DNA from: Pleurotus djamor
Taxonomy: Eukaryota > Basidiomycota > Agaricomycetes > Agaricales > Pleurotaceae
Direction: 5' to 3'
Length of the DNA stretch: 59,705 nucleotides
Assembly (NCBI GenBank): GCA_029747585.1
Contig: JAPEVF010000247.1
Location: forward strand, 1 to 59,705
Of this stretch, positions 35,281 to 47,511 are shown one piece after another. Made by a program: the position numbers and the translations under genes. Every line of letters starts with the position of its first letter. Positions within the stretch are counted from its first letter, which is position 1. The notes below the pieces were generated by a model, which saw only the letters and a program-made list of their open reading frames with translations, did no database searches and had not been told where the DNA came from.

Positions 35281-37056
35281 TGGTTGACGACAAATACATT
35301 GGTCTGGCCCTCGCTGTTTCGAGCTCTTTGGCTATCGGAACCAGCTTTATTATAACGAAAAAGGTCCGATCCAAGCACCTGTTCTGAAATGGCTTGCAGG
35401 ACACTCAACTTTTCCTTTTTCAGGGATTAAACGACGCTGCTCAACGAGGGGACACGTATCAATCTGCTTCGGACAATCACTCTTACCTGAACAATGGGAT
35501 ATGGTGGTTGGGCATGTGTCTGAGTGAGTATTGTCTCGTGCTCAAATGTGGACGCCGTTTAACGTGAGCTTGGCTGCAGTGGTTTTGGGTGAAAGTATGT
35601 CGCGAACAACTGCTTTAATTAATGGACCTATACTAATGACCGACACACAGTCGCCAACTTCTCTGCGTACACGTTCGCTCCCCCAATATTGGTTACACCA
35701 CTCGGTGCTTTGAGTGTTCTCATCGGGTAAGCCTACTCAATCGAGTACTCGCCTCCAAATGAACTCAGCGGAATGGAACATAGTGCTGTACTGGCGTCAT
35801 TTTTGCTGAAGGAAGAATTGGGACACCTGGGACGACTTGGCTGCGCAATGTGTCTGCTCGGCTCACTGATTATCGTGCTTCACGCACCGGAGGACAAGCC
35901 TGTGGAAACTGTGGATGAGATATTGCATTATGCTATTCAACCCGGTGCGTGTTCGCAAGTGATCCTATGAGCGAACTAGTCTCTGACCGATGAGGTCTCT
36001 CAGGATTCCTCATGTATTGTTTTACCGTCCTCGTCTTCGCATTGGTTATGATCTATGCGGTGGTTCCTCGATATGGCCGCTCCAACCCCATGGTTTACCT
36101 GTCCATCTGCTCGCTTGTCGGCTCAGTGTCGGTTATGGCAATCAAGGGATTCGGTATAGCTGTCAAGCTCACCTTTGCCGGTAAAAATCAGTTCACACAC
36201 CCAAGCACCTATGTTTTTGGGATCGTGGTCGCCGTTTGCATCCTCGTGCAAATGAACTACTTTAACAAAGCCTTGGACACGTTCTCAACCAACGTGTGCG
36301 TGTCAATTACTATTCATCCGAATTTATCCATTGACCACCAGTCAATCCAGTGTCAATCCACTATACTATGTCGGCTTCTCGACGTCAACCATCGTTGCGT
36401 CGTTAATCTTGTTCCAAGGGTTCAACACAACCGATGCAACCAACACCATCACCCTGCTTTGTGGTTTCATTGTCACCTTCCTCGGTGTACACCTCTTAAA
36501 CTTCTCACGACAGCCAGACCCTCCATTAGGGCAAAATGGCCATGGCCATTCTGCACTGGAAACCGGTTTGATGAACCCTCGCTTGAGCCTACAAGGACGT
36601 GCCTCTATCGATGGGTGGCACGACTTAGAAGGCGGCGACCATGGCCCACCGAGTGCCCGCGCTCGCGGACATGCTCGTCGTGGATCTCTCAACCGCACGT
36701 CCGGCTCCATGACGCTATTCAATGCATACGATGAAAGCAGCATACCCAACGGTCATGCCGAACAAGTGGGACTTCGAGATCTCCATGGAATAGTTGAGTC
36801 TGATGAATCCGATGACTCCGACGACGATGACGACGTAGATGAACATACGCACCTCAACTCTGCGTCAGACAAATCGAGGATTAGGTCGGACTCTCCGAGA
36901 ACAGTAGGGAGTGGGGTCCCGAATTCTCATCACCAGACGAACAGTCACCACCAGCATCAACTAAATAGAAGTGGATCACGGAGTCAGAGCCATTCCCCTA
37001 GAAATATGTCGCTGGGCGATATTAATAGTAGCAGAAGAGGCTCTCCGAGATTGTAG
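35281..37056 (+). CDS. NIPA-type magnesium transporter (DUF803)
   Basis: Predicted plasma- or endomembrane Mg2+ transporter of the NIPA family within the drug/metabolite transporter fold. The product starts MVDDKYIGLALAVSSSLAIG and SFIITKKGLNDAA, the signature opening of NIPA proteins, then WWLGMCLMVLGEIANFSAYT, FAPPILVTPLGALSVLIGAV, LGRLGCAMCLLGSLIIVLHA and PE. About nine transmembrane helices are seen, the later ones including QMNYFNKALDTFSTNVVNPL and YYVGFSTSTIVASLILFQGF. A His/Ser/Asp-rich cytosolic tail of about 180 residues follows (with a DESDDSDDDDDVDEHTH acidic patch), longer than in animal homologues. Six exons with short introns. Intact. Confidence 0.92.
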
Positions 37057-40000
37057 TACTCTAGTTGAAACGTTACTCACTTACTATTTGGGACGCTTTT
37101 TGTTGAATTCCTTCACTCCCTAATCTTTTTTTCGTTATGGTTTTCGGTAATTTGTGCCTTTATAGATCTAGGTATACCCCCTCACCAACGCCCCACCCAA
37201 GTGTGAGGCCCCCCATTCCGTCGGCTCATTCGCTAGGTAGCGACTGCAGTTTTGGGGGTGCCTGTTGTTCCTATGTACCGTGCTTATTTCGCACCAAAGC
37301 AGAATTCGAACAGGTACTACTGGGAAAGTGTCCCTTGAAACGTATCGCTTGGAAATCTGAGATGATGCCTCTCTTTATCGACGTGCGCGCGAAGCAGGGG
37401 TACGTGAGTAGACTGCACTGGTCTTTATGCGCCGTTCCTAGGTTCTTACGGTCAACTAACTTTGCCCCCGTCTAGAGCTCCATCTCTCCATGGCCAATAA
37501 ATATGTCAGGATCTGCGCCGTTGCTCTTGGTGCGATCTCCATCCACTTGGCACACAACCTAGATGTAGAGATGCAAAGAAGCCCACGGTCAATACCAAGT
37601 GCTGAGGGTATATCCCGGCGAGGGTTACTGGTCTAGAATATTGGGGGGCTGATCTATTTACCCAGGGGAACGAAGCTTGGACTTTCAAGGTACGAGACGA
37701 AAGGATAGACGGATTATCCATGGGGCGGCTGGCTTTAGGTTATGTACGTCGGCGGTCACCTTCTACGCATCATGAGCACTATGTAAAGGTACCCAAACCG
37801 CAGCCCCGTAATCGTCACCTCGCTCGAAGTCAACGGAGAGAAAGCAAGACACCAGACGGACGACTGTTCCAGGGCAGCCTAGGCTTGATAGCGATTGACC
37901 GCTACAGTAAGCAGGAACGACCATGACGCCGCAAGTCTCACAGCTTTTGGGAGTGCTAAGTTCGGGACGACCTAGTACTTCAGTTAGGCTCGAAACTAGG
38001 ATGATGTTGGGATGATTAAAATTCTAGGGCTCGCAACTCTGGTTTGTCGTGATTTAGTCGCGATAGGCCTGCTAAGCTGGTCGAAACGGCTCGCATGCAT
38101 CGAGACCCGGGTCTGCTTGGGTTGATGATCACTTTATATTTGTATTGCCGTGATGCACACCATGCGGTGAAGTTCAGGTATCACAAACTTCGACACAATG
38201 GTGAGGGCACTTCATAATACCATTTTTCACGACAAAACCGCTGCCGTGAGGCGCGCTTCCTTCGGTGGGCGGGTGCGGGCAAAGGGCGCAAGTGATCCAA
38301 GAGCGTTGATCTTTTGAAGAAGTAAATGGATTGGCCAACTTCGCCGAGGCACAAGGATTCAGGAACAAACGAACATGGTGACATCATGCCATTTGGGGGT
38401 GCGCCCCTGGCCCCTGGAATGTTCCCCTTATGCAACCACGATGAGGATTTCGATCGCACACTCGCTTGCTTTAGAGAGCGCAAGATAGGTACACCGTCCT
38501 TATATGGAGACCATGAGCGCCACTGACGAAGTAAAAGCGAGATGCGAAAATCGTGCAAGGCACCATTGGCCGATAGAGTTCATACGGAGATCGGTGGAAC
38601 GAATTTTGTATAAAGTAGCCAAAACCCGGCCTCGCGGTGCTTCGCAGTTATTTTGAGCGCATTCGGCAGTAGAAGAATGCTGTTTTTGAGTTTGAGATAA
38701 CGGGATAGGTGTAGTTTGTAGAAGTGGCTTGTTTGCCGTGCTGGTCGGCTCCGCCAGGTTAGAGACGCCTTTGCCTTTTTCCAAGGTGAACGGATCTGAT
38801 GGGGGGCTCAGAGGACTGCGTAAAATTCGAAAGGCCACCTATGTAGTCGGGTGTGGAGCATCACTACACGTCCGCCACCCCATGTGCGCGTGGACGTCGC
38901 CCAGCATCCCAAGTGGGGACACGTCCCCCTACGCCGACTTTATGGCCGTCCCACAGCCGGCAGTGACAGGCTGTGCTGCAGTGTTCAACCTATTTATATA
39001 CCCATGGAGGAGGTGAACATGCTCTGACTTACGAAATGCTGATACTCCACTTCAGTTCTTCTGCGATGGCGGCAGCATCGATTGACCGAGGTGTAGTGCA
39101 GTGAGAAGCCTGGAATAGATTCCTTCATTGGGGTGGGAGTGACCTAACTTCTGAGGCCATTCGGATAAATATACATGCGGTGCTGCCAATCATAATTGGG
39201 TCGTCTGAAGGTCGCTCGATGGATATCTGTCTGGGGTTGGCTTGGATAGCTCCAGTTGTATATCCGGATACCCAACCATGAGGCAGGAATTTCGCACCGT
39301 TAGGCGTCTGTGTAGTTACTATACGAAATACATTCAGCTCCTCAAGCAGAACGAGTGGATGTTTACGTACCCACACCCATTCCCAGGTCATGATAAGGAT
39401 GTTCACGTAGAAAATGCCTAGACTCTGTGGAATTCTCCCCTGCGAATCCAAGACAAGCATCGTTCTGAATCGAACACGAGCAAGAAATCCCAGTCAATAT
39501 ATTGGTGGTTCTATTGTGCTGGCGTCGGCGCTGCGGTTTATGTGCCTCATGGGAGACGGTGAGAAGCCTCTGGAGATTGCCAGGATGATGGTTCCTCGGT
39601 GCCTGTCAGGTATACAACTTTACCTCATTCCAGGAACAGTCATAATGCATAACGGTTGTTCGCCAGAACGTACTAGGACCCCGGGTGATGGTAGGGAATC
39701 CTTATCCAAAAGTTTCCGGAGGATCTTCCGAGTAATTTTAGCCCCAAACCGACGATGCTGTACTCTATGGGAAAGTTCAGCAGCGCTCATATGTTCAAGA
39801 TAGCACTCACGGCTACTCACGGTCATGACCTAGCCGAAGCAACACTGTGCTTAATCAAATGAATGATTATGTGATGCGTATTTCCACTCGATCCGAGGAT
39901 AAATAGAGAGGAACGCTTGATGGTAGAAGGAACAAGAAAGTTCGGTCTGAACATCAGCGGCGGCCTAGGGGCCAGGGGCAGCAGAGGTGCCTTATGCATG

Positions 40001-40705
40001 GATGGATGTAACCTACGTACGACAGATCATGCTGACACGTGGCTCCAGTAAGCTGCACACCATATCCACGACGACAGAGAGATGACAGACCCGCTGTGAG
40101 CAGGCTACATTTGAAAGGGTCGGCGCGAGAGGAGGATCGAAAGTAGAGAGTAGAGCGTGATACGAAGATCACCTAGTCGAAGACTACTTCAATATGCTGA
40201 TGTTCTCAAAGATAAGCTAAGTACCTTGGCCGCACGAGCAGACCAGAGAGACGATAAAGGACGACGAATGAACGAGGGCACGATCCTGACTGTGAAGTGA
40301 GAGACCAAGCTCGGCATTCCAAGTTAAGACTCGAGCTATCGTGGGCTAAGGCCATAGAAGAACATCAGAAAAGCACAAACAGAGACGCAGAACCACAAAT
40401 ACACAGGAACACCGATTGGAAGCGCGAGGATAAGCCTCCAAAGCAGACACCGTGTCTAGATCAGTCGGCGTGCGGTTTGTTGGTCACTGGAAGCCTATGA
40501 ATAAAGGGAGCTGTGTCGTGGGCGAAATCCAGTCCAAAGTACTGAGAGTGGGCCTTTCGAAGACGAGCAAGATTACAGGGAATCTTGATCGCCGTACAAT
40601 CTGCTGATCATAGAAAGAAGTCCAGGTACAAGGAAGCCACTTAAACCGAGAATGAAGCCTTCCCTAGGCAGGAAGTAAGTAGCCAACCGTTAGCGCGGGG
40701 ATCAA
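37057..40705. other. Gene-poor 3.6-kb stretch
   Basis: No gene can be called. Frames are short and mutually overlapping. A minus-strand patch at about 39125-39480 (RTMLVLDSQGRIPQSLGIFY) looks like a membrane-helix exon and may be a decayed membrane protein gene. I saw no transposase, reverse transcriptase or long terminal repeats by eye. Confidence 0.4.
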
Positions 40706-41389
40706 TTACATGAACCCTCGTATATTCGAAGACGCTATTACGGGGTATGATTGAGCATACGCTTGATTACTGCTCACGTAGGCCATGTCCTCGAGGAACA
40801 GATTGGAGGTGACAATTTGTCTGTGGCCCACAAAAGGCACGGAATGCGGTTCGAAATTCGTGGACAACGTCAACCTAAATAGAACGGTCAGCATGTGTGG
40901 TGGCGAGTAATCTTTCGGGGACCTCGAGTTCTGGGTACCTTGCGCTTGGCCGCCGCGAGAATAAGGTCCCAGACGATTCGATGGAGTCGAGTAGACTCTT
41001 GCGGTAGACACACGGGGATTTGGCGTGTATTGACGAGTGTATGGAGAGTAGAACCATGAGCAAATAGGCGGCTTAGAGGTCGAGCCGTTGAAGTCCCATG
41101 TTACTTGAGGCAGAGCGACTCGCTGGACTACCGAAGCGTGCCAGTAAGATTGAATTTTGCTTTCAGTAGCGACCACAAGCACCAGATATTTTCCAGGGAA
41201 CACTGAAAGACCTTTTGAACGACGAAAAGTAGTTTGGCGGTAGAACGAGACCTGTGTCCGGGGTCGCAGAAGTTTTGGGACGAAAGCGTACGAAAGGGAG
41301 TAAGTTTTGGTGGAAATCTGGACAAATCTGGGGGAGTTGATAAGATTGCGGCGTGCAGATGATCGGATCACGTGTTGACATAAGTACAT
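40706..41389 (-). CDS. Hypothetical protein with mitochondrial-type presequence
   Basis: A single open frame of 227 residues from ATG 41389. The first 50 residues (MYLCQHVIRSSARRNL..., then TKTYSLSYAFVPKLLRP) contain many Arg, Lys, Ser and Thr and no Asp or Glu, as in a mitochondrial targeting peptide. The remainder is Ser/Pro/Tyr-rich with TPSNRLGPYSRGG. No catalytic motif such as HExxH is visible. The gene is divergent from the G-alpha gene, with 151 bp between starts. It could be a truncated gene, a gene with missed downstream exons, or a chance frame. Confidence 0.4.
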   Translation of the reverse strand: MYLCQHVIRSSARRNLINSPRFVQISTKTYSLSYAFVPKLLRPRTQVSFYRQTTFRRSKGLSVFPGKYLVLVVATESKIQSYWHASVVQRVALPQVTWDFNGSTSKPPICSWFYSPYTRQYTPNPRVSTARVYSTPSNRLGPYSRGGQAQGTQNSRSPKDYSPPHMLTVLFRLTLSTNFEPHSVPFVGHRQIVTSNLFLEDMAYVSSNQAYAQSYPVIASSNIRGFM

Positions 41390-41540
41390 AAAATGTTGGT
41401 GCCTGAGAAACGGGATAACTGGGTTACAGGTACAGGAACTCAAGTGACTGTGTCTCACCCATCTCTTCTTCACCCATAAGACACCCATCCTCGTCGTCGT
41501 GAACAGCGACCGAGAGCCCACCTCGACGCCGCGCGCTGCG

Positions 41541-44500
41541 ATGGTCATGCCCGTGCCATCCCGCCTTAAACACAATAACGCCGATGATCCTCTAGATCAA
41601 GTCCTTCGCCCGCCACCTGATGAAACCCCGGACCAACGCCAGCTTCGTCTGGAGAGGGAGGACGCTGCCAGGAAGGTCAGCGCTCAGATTGACGCAGAAA
41701 TCAAAGCCGAGCGGCAGGCGAGGAAGAAGAAGCGTATCGTCAGGCTACTGCTTCTGGGCCAGAGCGAATCAGGCAAGTCTTGTCACTGTGTCGTGACTTT
41801 GCTTTGATGAGGAGTGCCATATTTTCTGACTGCTTTGGAATTCGTTTTGTAGGGAAGTCAACAACCTTGCGTCGTAAGTCCAGGATCTTCTGGTTGGGGG
41901 GAACAGCGGACTGATTCATGTTCCGCGGAATGCCAGAATTTCAGCGTCTGTACACACCGACCGCCTTCCGCGAGGAGCGTATCCTATGGCGAGCGGTTAT
42001 CCAGCTGAACGTAATACGCTCGATTCATACCATCCTGGATGCTCTCATGCAAGCTCCACCTCCGCCCATGCAACATTACCACTCATACTCGTACACCCAG
42101 GCAATGCCGCAACAACCTTCCTACCCTTATGGGGTGTATCCAAGTTCTGATATGGCTGCTTCAGGATCGACGCGCTCGCCTGCACAGGCCTATTCACAGA
42201 GTATCACAGCTTCATACGTGCCTTCGCATCGACCTCGGCAACCTTCCAATACCGCACCACAGTTCGACCTCGGTCCAAGCATGGGGCTCGGTGATTCAGA
42301 CAACGAGGACCTAGACATGTACCCGGAAGATCCCAATCACTCCAACTCTTCTTTACCAGGCCCAATTTCTTCCTCACCTTCTCCATACTCGCAACCCCAA
42401 TACCCTACCATGGGTCCTAGCAACTCGAGTGTTTACGCACCGTCAAACCAATCACATCGTCGTCGGGCAAGTCATTCGAGCGTTCAGCTTGATGCCTTGG
42501 CTGGTCGATTGGCGCCTCTGCGTCATGCTGAGTCTCTTTTGATTGCCAAGTTAGTTCCCCCGAATGAAGACGAGGCGACGCAGCTCCCTCTTGGACAGCC
42601 CTCAACCTATAGAAACTCCCATGGCCACTCAGGTTCTATAGCCCATTATCAGCCAAGTATTATCTCGACACACACTGATATCACTCACAATACGACTGTC
42701 ACCGCTAATACCAAGCGTGCAAAGCAGGAGATTTTCGTCCGCCCTGGGATGCACTGGAAGGGTGCCTTGTCACGCGCACGAGTCTCCTACCCATCGACGT
42801 TATCGTATTCCACCAGTGCTGCGGGATCTTCGAATTCAAATTCGGCATCTAATCTTCAAAACGTATCAGTTGGATCGTCATCATCTGAGGATGATTTCGT
42901 CGATCAGTTGGCAAGCAAGGGCATGTCGAGTGTTGCAACCCACTCCGTGCGACCTCGACCATCAAGCGCAGGGAATACTGGCTTGGAGACACCTGATGAG
43001 GTTCAAGAGGCGTTGTATTCATGTCGGGACAGTATGATGCAGCTTTGGGGCGACGAGTGGGTGAGAGACGTCTTGAAGAGACGGAAGGTGAGGCTCGAAG
43101 AGGGGCCGGGTTTGTAAGTCTATTCCTTTTGGCCTAGGTCTTCATTATATCCCCCCTTCCCCGATCCTCATCGTCTGCTATTTCTCCGTATGGTCTGCCG
43201 TTAGACGATGATGCATGATCAGTGTCTTGTCCTTGATGTGTCAGGTTCAGTCCTCGCATCAGAGATAATACGCTCCATCATGTTGCCTTTTATTGACTGC
43301 CGAATGTTCCCATCCTTGCCCTCCCCTTGTTGTTTGCCTTTACCTTGTTACTCATCGAGATGGCTTATATACTATATCCTTGTGCTTCTTTCCACAAGCG
43401 TCGGCGAGCCATGGGATATCTGGGACTGATTGATTTTTTNACCCGTAGTTATCTCAACGATCTTGAACGCGTCACGAGTCTTCGATACATGCCCTCCGAT
43501 GGTGCGTCCTAAATCCTCCCTCGGTTCTATCTCCACTGACGCACTGGATCTCAGATGACGTTTTGAAGGCGAGACTGAAGACCGTTGGTGTTTCTGAGTA
43601 CAAATTCGAGATGGAGGTCCCAGCGGGGCGGGATAGTGGTACGGAATGGCGGATTGTTGATGTGGGTGGTAGTCGAAGTCAAGTGCGTTCCCCATGGCCT
43701 CTTCTCTCTCGATGCGGCTATCTGATTGGTTCTCTCGCCCCCTTAGCGTCGTAAGTCTCCAAGCTTCCAGGGCGCGAGGCAGAACTAACCTCATGGCTGC
43801 TTCTTAGCGACATGGGTCCCCTTCTTCGATGATGGTCAGTGGCTTAATATGGGTCCAAAACGGAAGCTGATACTCACCGTCTTAATACTCTCAGTCGATG
43901 CCATCATCTTCCTAGCCCCCATATCTGGCTTTGATCAAGTCCTGGCAGAGGATAAAACGGTCAACCGGCTTGTAAGTTTCCGGCGACTTGTTGGATTGCC
44001 GTTCATTGAGAGAAGTCTTCAGGAGGATTCAGTGCTTCTGTGGAAAGCTGTCTGCACGAACAAACTTCTCGCCAACGTGGACCTGGTGCTATTCCTTAAC
44101 AAGTGCGATATCTTGGAGACTAAATTAAATGCTGGCATTCGGTGTGTGCATTGCTTCCTGCTGAGTTCGATGGCTGTGAACGTTTACGTTGTTTGATTGT
44201 AGCCTAGCTAAATATGTCAGGAGTTATGGAGACCGCGTCAACGATCTAGATACTGTCAGTAAATGTGAGTGTCTGTTCACCATGTCAACAGGGACCGCGA
44301 CTCACGTAGATCCCTCCTCAATCAGATCTGAGGAGTAAGTTCAGCGCTATACACCGCGAATACTCCCCCAGTCCGCGGAAGTTCTATGCTTTCTGCACTT
44401 CTGTCACGGTCAGTCTCCACATCCCATCTCTGCGTGTCGTTTCTGGACCTGAATTTTGTGCTTTTAGGACACGGCGACCACGGCTGGAATTATCGCGAGC

Positions 44501-44607
44501 GGTAAGGTTTCCTTCACCCGTTCTGATCGATCCCCTTGCTGACTTGGACCAACTTAGTTCGAGATATGGTTATACGCCAGCACCTTAAGCAGTCCAAATT
44601 ATTATGA
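41541..44607 (+). CDS. Atypical G-protein alpha subunit with long insertion
   Basis: Heterotrimeric G-protein alpha subunit of the divergent basidiomycete type. Exons include 41541-41772, 41855-41875, 41937-43113, 43449-43501, 43555-43682, a 4-nt microexon 43747-43750 and 43808-43834, then further short exons to 44607. Motifs in order: P-loop GQSESGKSTTLR; FQRLYTPTAFREERILWRAV; switch region DVGGSRSQR (the usual catalytic Gln is Ser); FLAPISGFDQVL; FLNKCDILETKL (NKxD); CTSVTDTATTAG (guanine loop); C-terminal RQHLKQSKLL. Between the first helix of the helical domain and the next conserved part is an insertion of about 300 residues rich in Ser, Pro and Tyr. There is no N-terminal MGC lipidation motif. 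Total about 690 residues against about 355 normally. Likely weak or absent GTPase activity. Confidence 0.88.
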
Positions 44608-45628
44608 AAAGTCATGACCGCAACGACTTCTGACGCCACCCACCTTTTCCCTTTGTCTGGCTTTGTTTTGCAAGCATCAATTTTCCACATTCCATCTTGC
44701 CATTACATATTACCCTCATTCCCCCTCAACATTGTTGTAGTCGCTGTCTTTGCATTCCTCTCTCATCTATCTCCCATCGTACGTCAAGTTCTACCATCAT
44801 CTTACCTGCGCTTTGGATATCTTTTTGACACATGCCCATGTATTTTTTTTTTTCATCCGTTTGATCCGTCATCCTCGACACAGACACAGGGAATCTCGCT
44901 TTCATAACCATCTTGTTATCTTGACTACTCGGGATTTGGGGCATAGGTGCTTACTTATAGAGTTTGTTGATCGACTATTCGAGAAAGATTTAACACCGTA
45001 TCCTGCCCTGGCGTTGAACATGGGCTGAAAGTGACTGGGTTCCCCTCCGAATCCCCCCTTTTTCCCCTTTTCCTTCTTCGATATCCCCTTCCTATTCCCG
45101 CTCAGCGGCGTCCCTCTAATGCTTCAGGGGCAGCATAGGGAGTTGTTCGTTGCCTGAATTGGCGATGATGTCACCTCACCGCCAACTCCTCCGACTCAAG
45201 GGTGGGTCGAGCCGGTTTCGACTAGCCTGCGTCGACCCCGTACGCCTTGTATCCTTTTTCTAATGATTTAACCACTGAGAAAGTGCTACAGATTCGAACA
45301 AACCAGGTACCTGTCCTTAGCCAGCTTCGGGCTGAATATTTCATGAACATTTCAGTCGGTTGGAGGCACTGACGCCAACTCCGAGCTCCTAGTCGACTCT
45401 TCTTTCTGCAGTGCAGACATATCCATCCGACCCGGAAAGCGGAAGTGCGTTTCCATGGTATTGGCCCGACTGCACTGCCCAAAGAGGACGGGCGAAGGCT
45501 CGAAGTGGAGACGAACAACTCCTATTGTCTATTCATGACGACATGGAGGCGGGAGGTTTATGCCCTCCCGCTTGACAAGTTGACATGTCCAGCCGCAAAG
45601 TTTTGGTTAGGAGTCGACGTCTCTGGGG
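44608..45628. other. Intergenic stretch, pyrimidine-rich
   Basis: About 1 kb with no supported gene. It is rich in T and C (a T10 run near 44846) and leads to the TATA box of the lectin gene. Confidence 0.5.
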
Positions 45629-45636
45629 TATAAAAA
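45629..45636 (+). promoter_or_regulatory. TATA box of the lectin gene
   Basis: TATAAAAA lies 119 bp upstream of the lectin ATG at 45748, followed by a CT-rich leader, an arrangement typical of strongly expressed secreted-protein genes. Confidence 0.6.
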
Positions 45637-45747
45637 CCTCCCTTTTACGGCGAGGACTTGCCACCGAAGTTCCACATCCCTGCTTTCCTACTCTCATCAC
45701 ATTTACCAACCCCTCACCGAAATCTACCTCTGACATCTACCGAAGTC

Positions 45748-46968
45748 ATGCTTTCTGCGCTCATCATCGCTCTGGGCACATCTACTTACTCTGCTTCCGC
45801 TCTCACGATCCTACACGCTCGTGCAGACTCGTCTGTACTTCATCCCAACGGCAACACCGGCAAATGTCTCGAAGTCAGAGGCACCTCTTACGCCAATGGT
45901 ACACCCGTCGATATGTACGTTGTCAATCTTTCCCTGAGCTCAAGCATCCGTACTCACATTGTTCTCTTCAGTAATGACTGCAACGGGAAGCCCAGTCAAA
46001 TGTGGGCTTTCAACGCAGGGACCACTCAAGTAAATCTTGCGAACACGGACTGGTGCTTGGACGCGGGTAGCAGTGAGTTGTTTACTTCCTCAGTTTTATT
46101 TCCCCCCGCTTATACGATATCTACCGTAGACCCGTCAAATGGCGTCCAAATGAAAATCTGGAAGTGTTATCAGAACCTCCCTGCGCAGACATGGTACTAC
46201 ACCAACGACAACCGCCTCGCGGTCAAGGACAAAGGTCAGCTACCTCTTCGTTTAGACATTGAGTTTACGCTCATAGTAATATATATAGGTCAATGCCTTG
46301 ACTTGGAGGGAGGAAAGACTTTCAACGGCAATCTTGTTCAAACTTGGAAGTGCACCGACAACAACTCCAACCAAGTTTGGACCCGAGGATCCATCCCTTC
46401 ATCGCCGACCTCGACGTCGTCGGCTCCATCCTCCACCTCGACCGCTCGACCCGCTCAACTCCGTCTCGTTGAAGACAAGAGCAAATGTATCACCACCGCC
46501 AACAACGTCAAGAAAGATGGTGTGCCAGTGGAACTGTAAGTACCCCTCTTTGAGGCCCATCCTTGCTTTGTCTCAATTCCGTGCAGTAACCGATGCTCTG
46601 GCTCATCTACCGCGATCTCATGGTTGTCGAACGCTGGCTCGACAACGATACAAACTACAGATGCTGGAAGAACTTACTGCGTCGACTCTGGCTCAGACAG
46701 TAAGCAGTAATGCACTTTCTCCCACTCCACTCCGCTGACATCGGTATCCTCAGTGCCTCAGAATGGTGATCTTGTCGTCCTCCGCGGATGTGATGGTTCT
46801 GCAGCTCAGCAGTGGACATATGACACCAAGCAATCCCAGTTCTACCAGCGTGATGGCGCCGACAAGTTGTGCCTCGACCTGACGAACGCTAAGATTGAGG
46901 ATGGTAATCAGCTGCAGATGTTCAGCTGCACGGATACGAACACCAACCAAGCATGGGGATCTGTATAG
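45748..46968 (+). CDS. Secreted lectin with two ricin-B-type beta-trefoil domains
   Basis: Carbohydrate-binding secreted protein; no enzymatic or toxin chain is attached. It starts MLSALIIALGTSTYSASAL, a signal peptide. Seven or so short exons join to about 330 residues. Each beta-trefoil subdomain shows C-L-D/E ... Q-x-W: GKCLEVRG...SQMW, WCLDAGS...AQTW and QCLDLEGGK...NQVW form the first trefoil. After a Ser/Pro/Thr linker, a second has KCITTANN...AISW, YCVDSGSD...AQQW and LCLDLTNAK...NQAW. Only the fourth QxW is changed (AISW). The linker SSPTSTSSAPSSTSTARPA is a likely O-glycosylated hinge. Ligand unknown. Confidence 0.88.
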
Positions 46969-47511
46969 ATGTTTTCATACACATTCGCTGCATCTGGACT
47001 TTTTCACGCTCTGCATTGGACAATTTCGTAGCTTAATACAGCGCTTTCCTATACCTTGAACTGTTATTGGTCTATTTCCCAATGCGCACACTTTTTCTCT
47101 TTCTGCTCTTTCGACGGATTGAAACTCTGTACTCGTTTCGACGGGCCGAGCTCGGATGCGTCCACACTTCCTTGCCGATATCCTGTGAGAATGACTCTGN
47201 ATCCCATTTTATAACTGTCCTCGCTCACATTCTGTATCTATATCGGCGTTTCGCGGAATATCACCGACGAATATCTGAGGACGATATCGACCTTCGCCTC
47301 TGCCATTCCCCCTGAGCTTGGACCCCCTGTTTTAGCACGTGCCTGCCTCCTTTGGGAAGACGCCTCGCGACGCGATCGGCGAAAGCCTTTGAGGTGGGAG
47401 CAAGGTGGGAGACCCTTTTACCTTTTGACGAACCACATAAAGCCTCATTCGGCACATCAGCGCTATCATCTCTTCTTGAACAGCTACCACCACCATCTCA
47501 TCCGACTGCTC
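46969..47511. other. Intergenic stretch
   Basis: The 3' region of the lectin gene and promoter of the helicase gene, with an N at 47200. An open frame runs into the helicase from 47389 without an ATG; nothing else is recognised. Confidence 0.5.

Noticed and set aside
39125..39460. Complete small membrane protein gene on the minus strand
   Set aside because: One helix-like exon only, no supported start or partner exons and no family match, so described only as part of the gene-poor stretch.
40706..41389. OMA1-type mitochondrial metalloprotease
   Set aside because: The presequence-like start and a short EPHSVPFVGHRQ segment suggested it, but there is no HExxH motif or further M48 sequence downstream.
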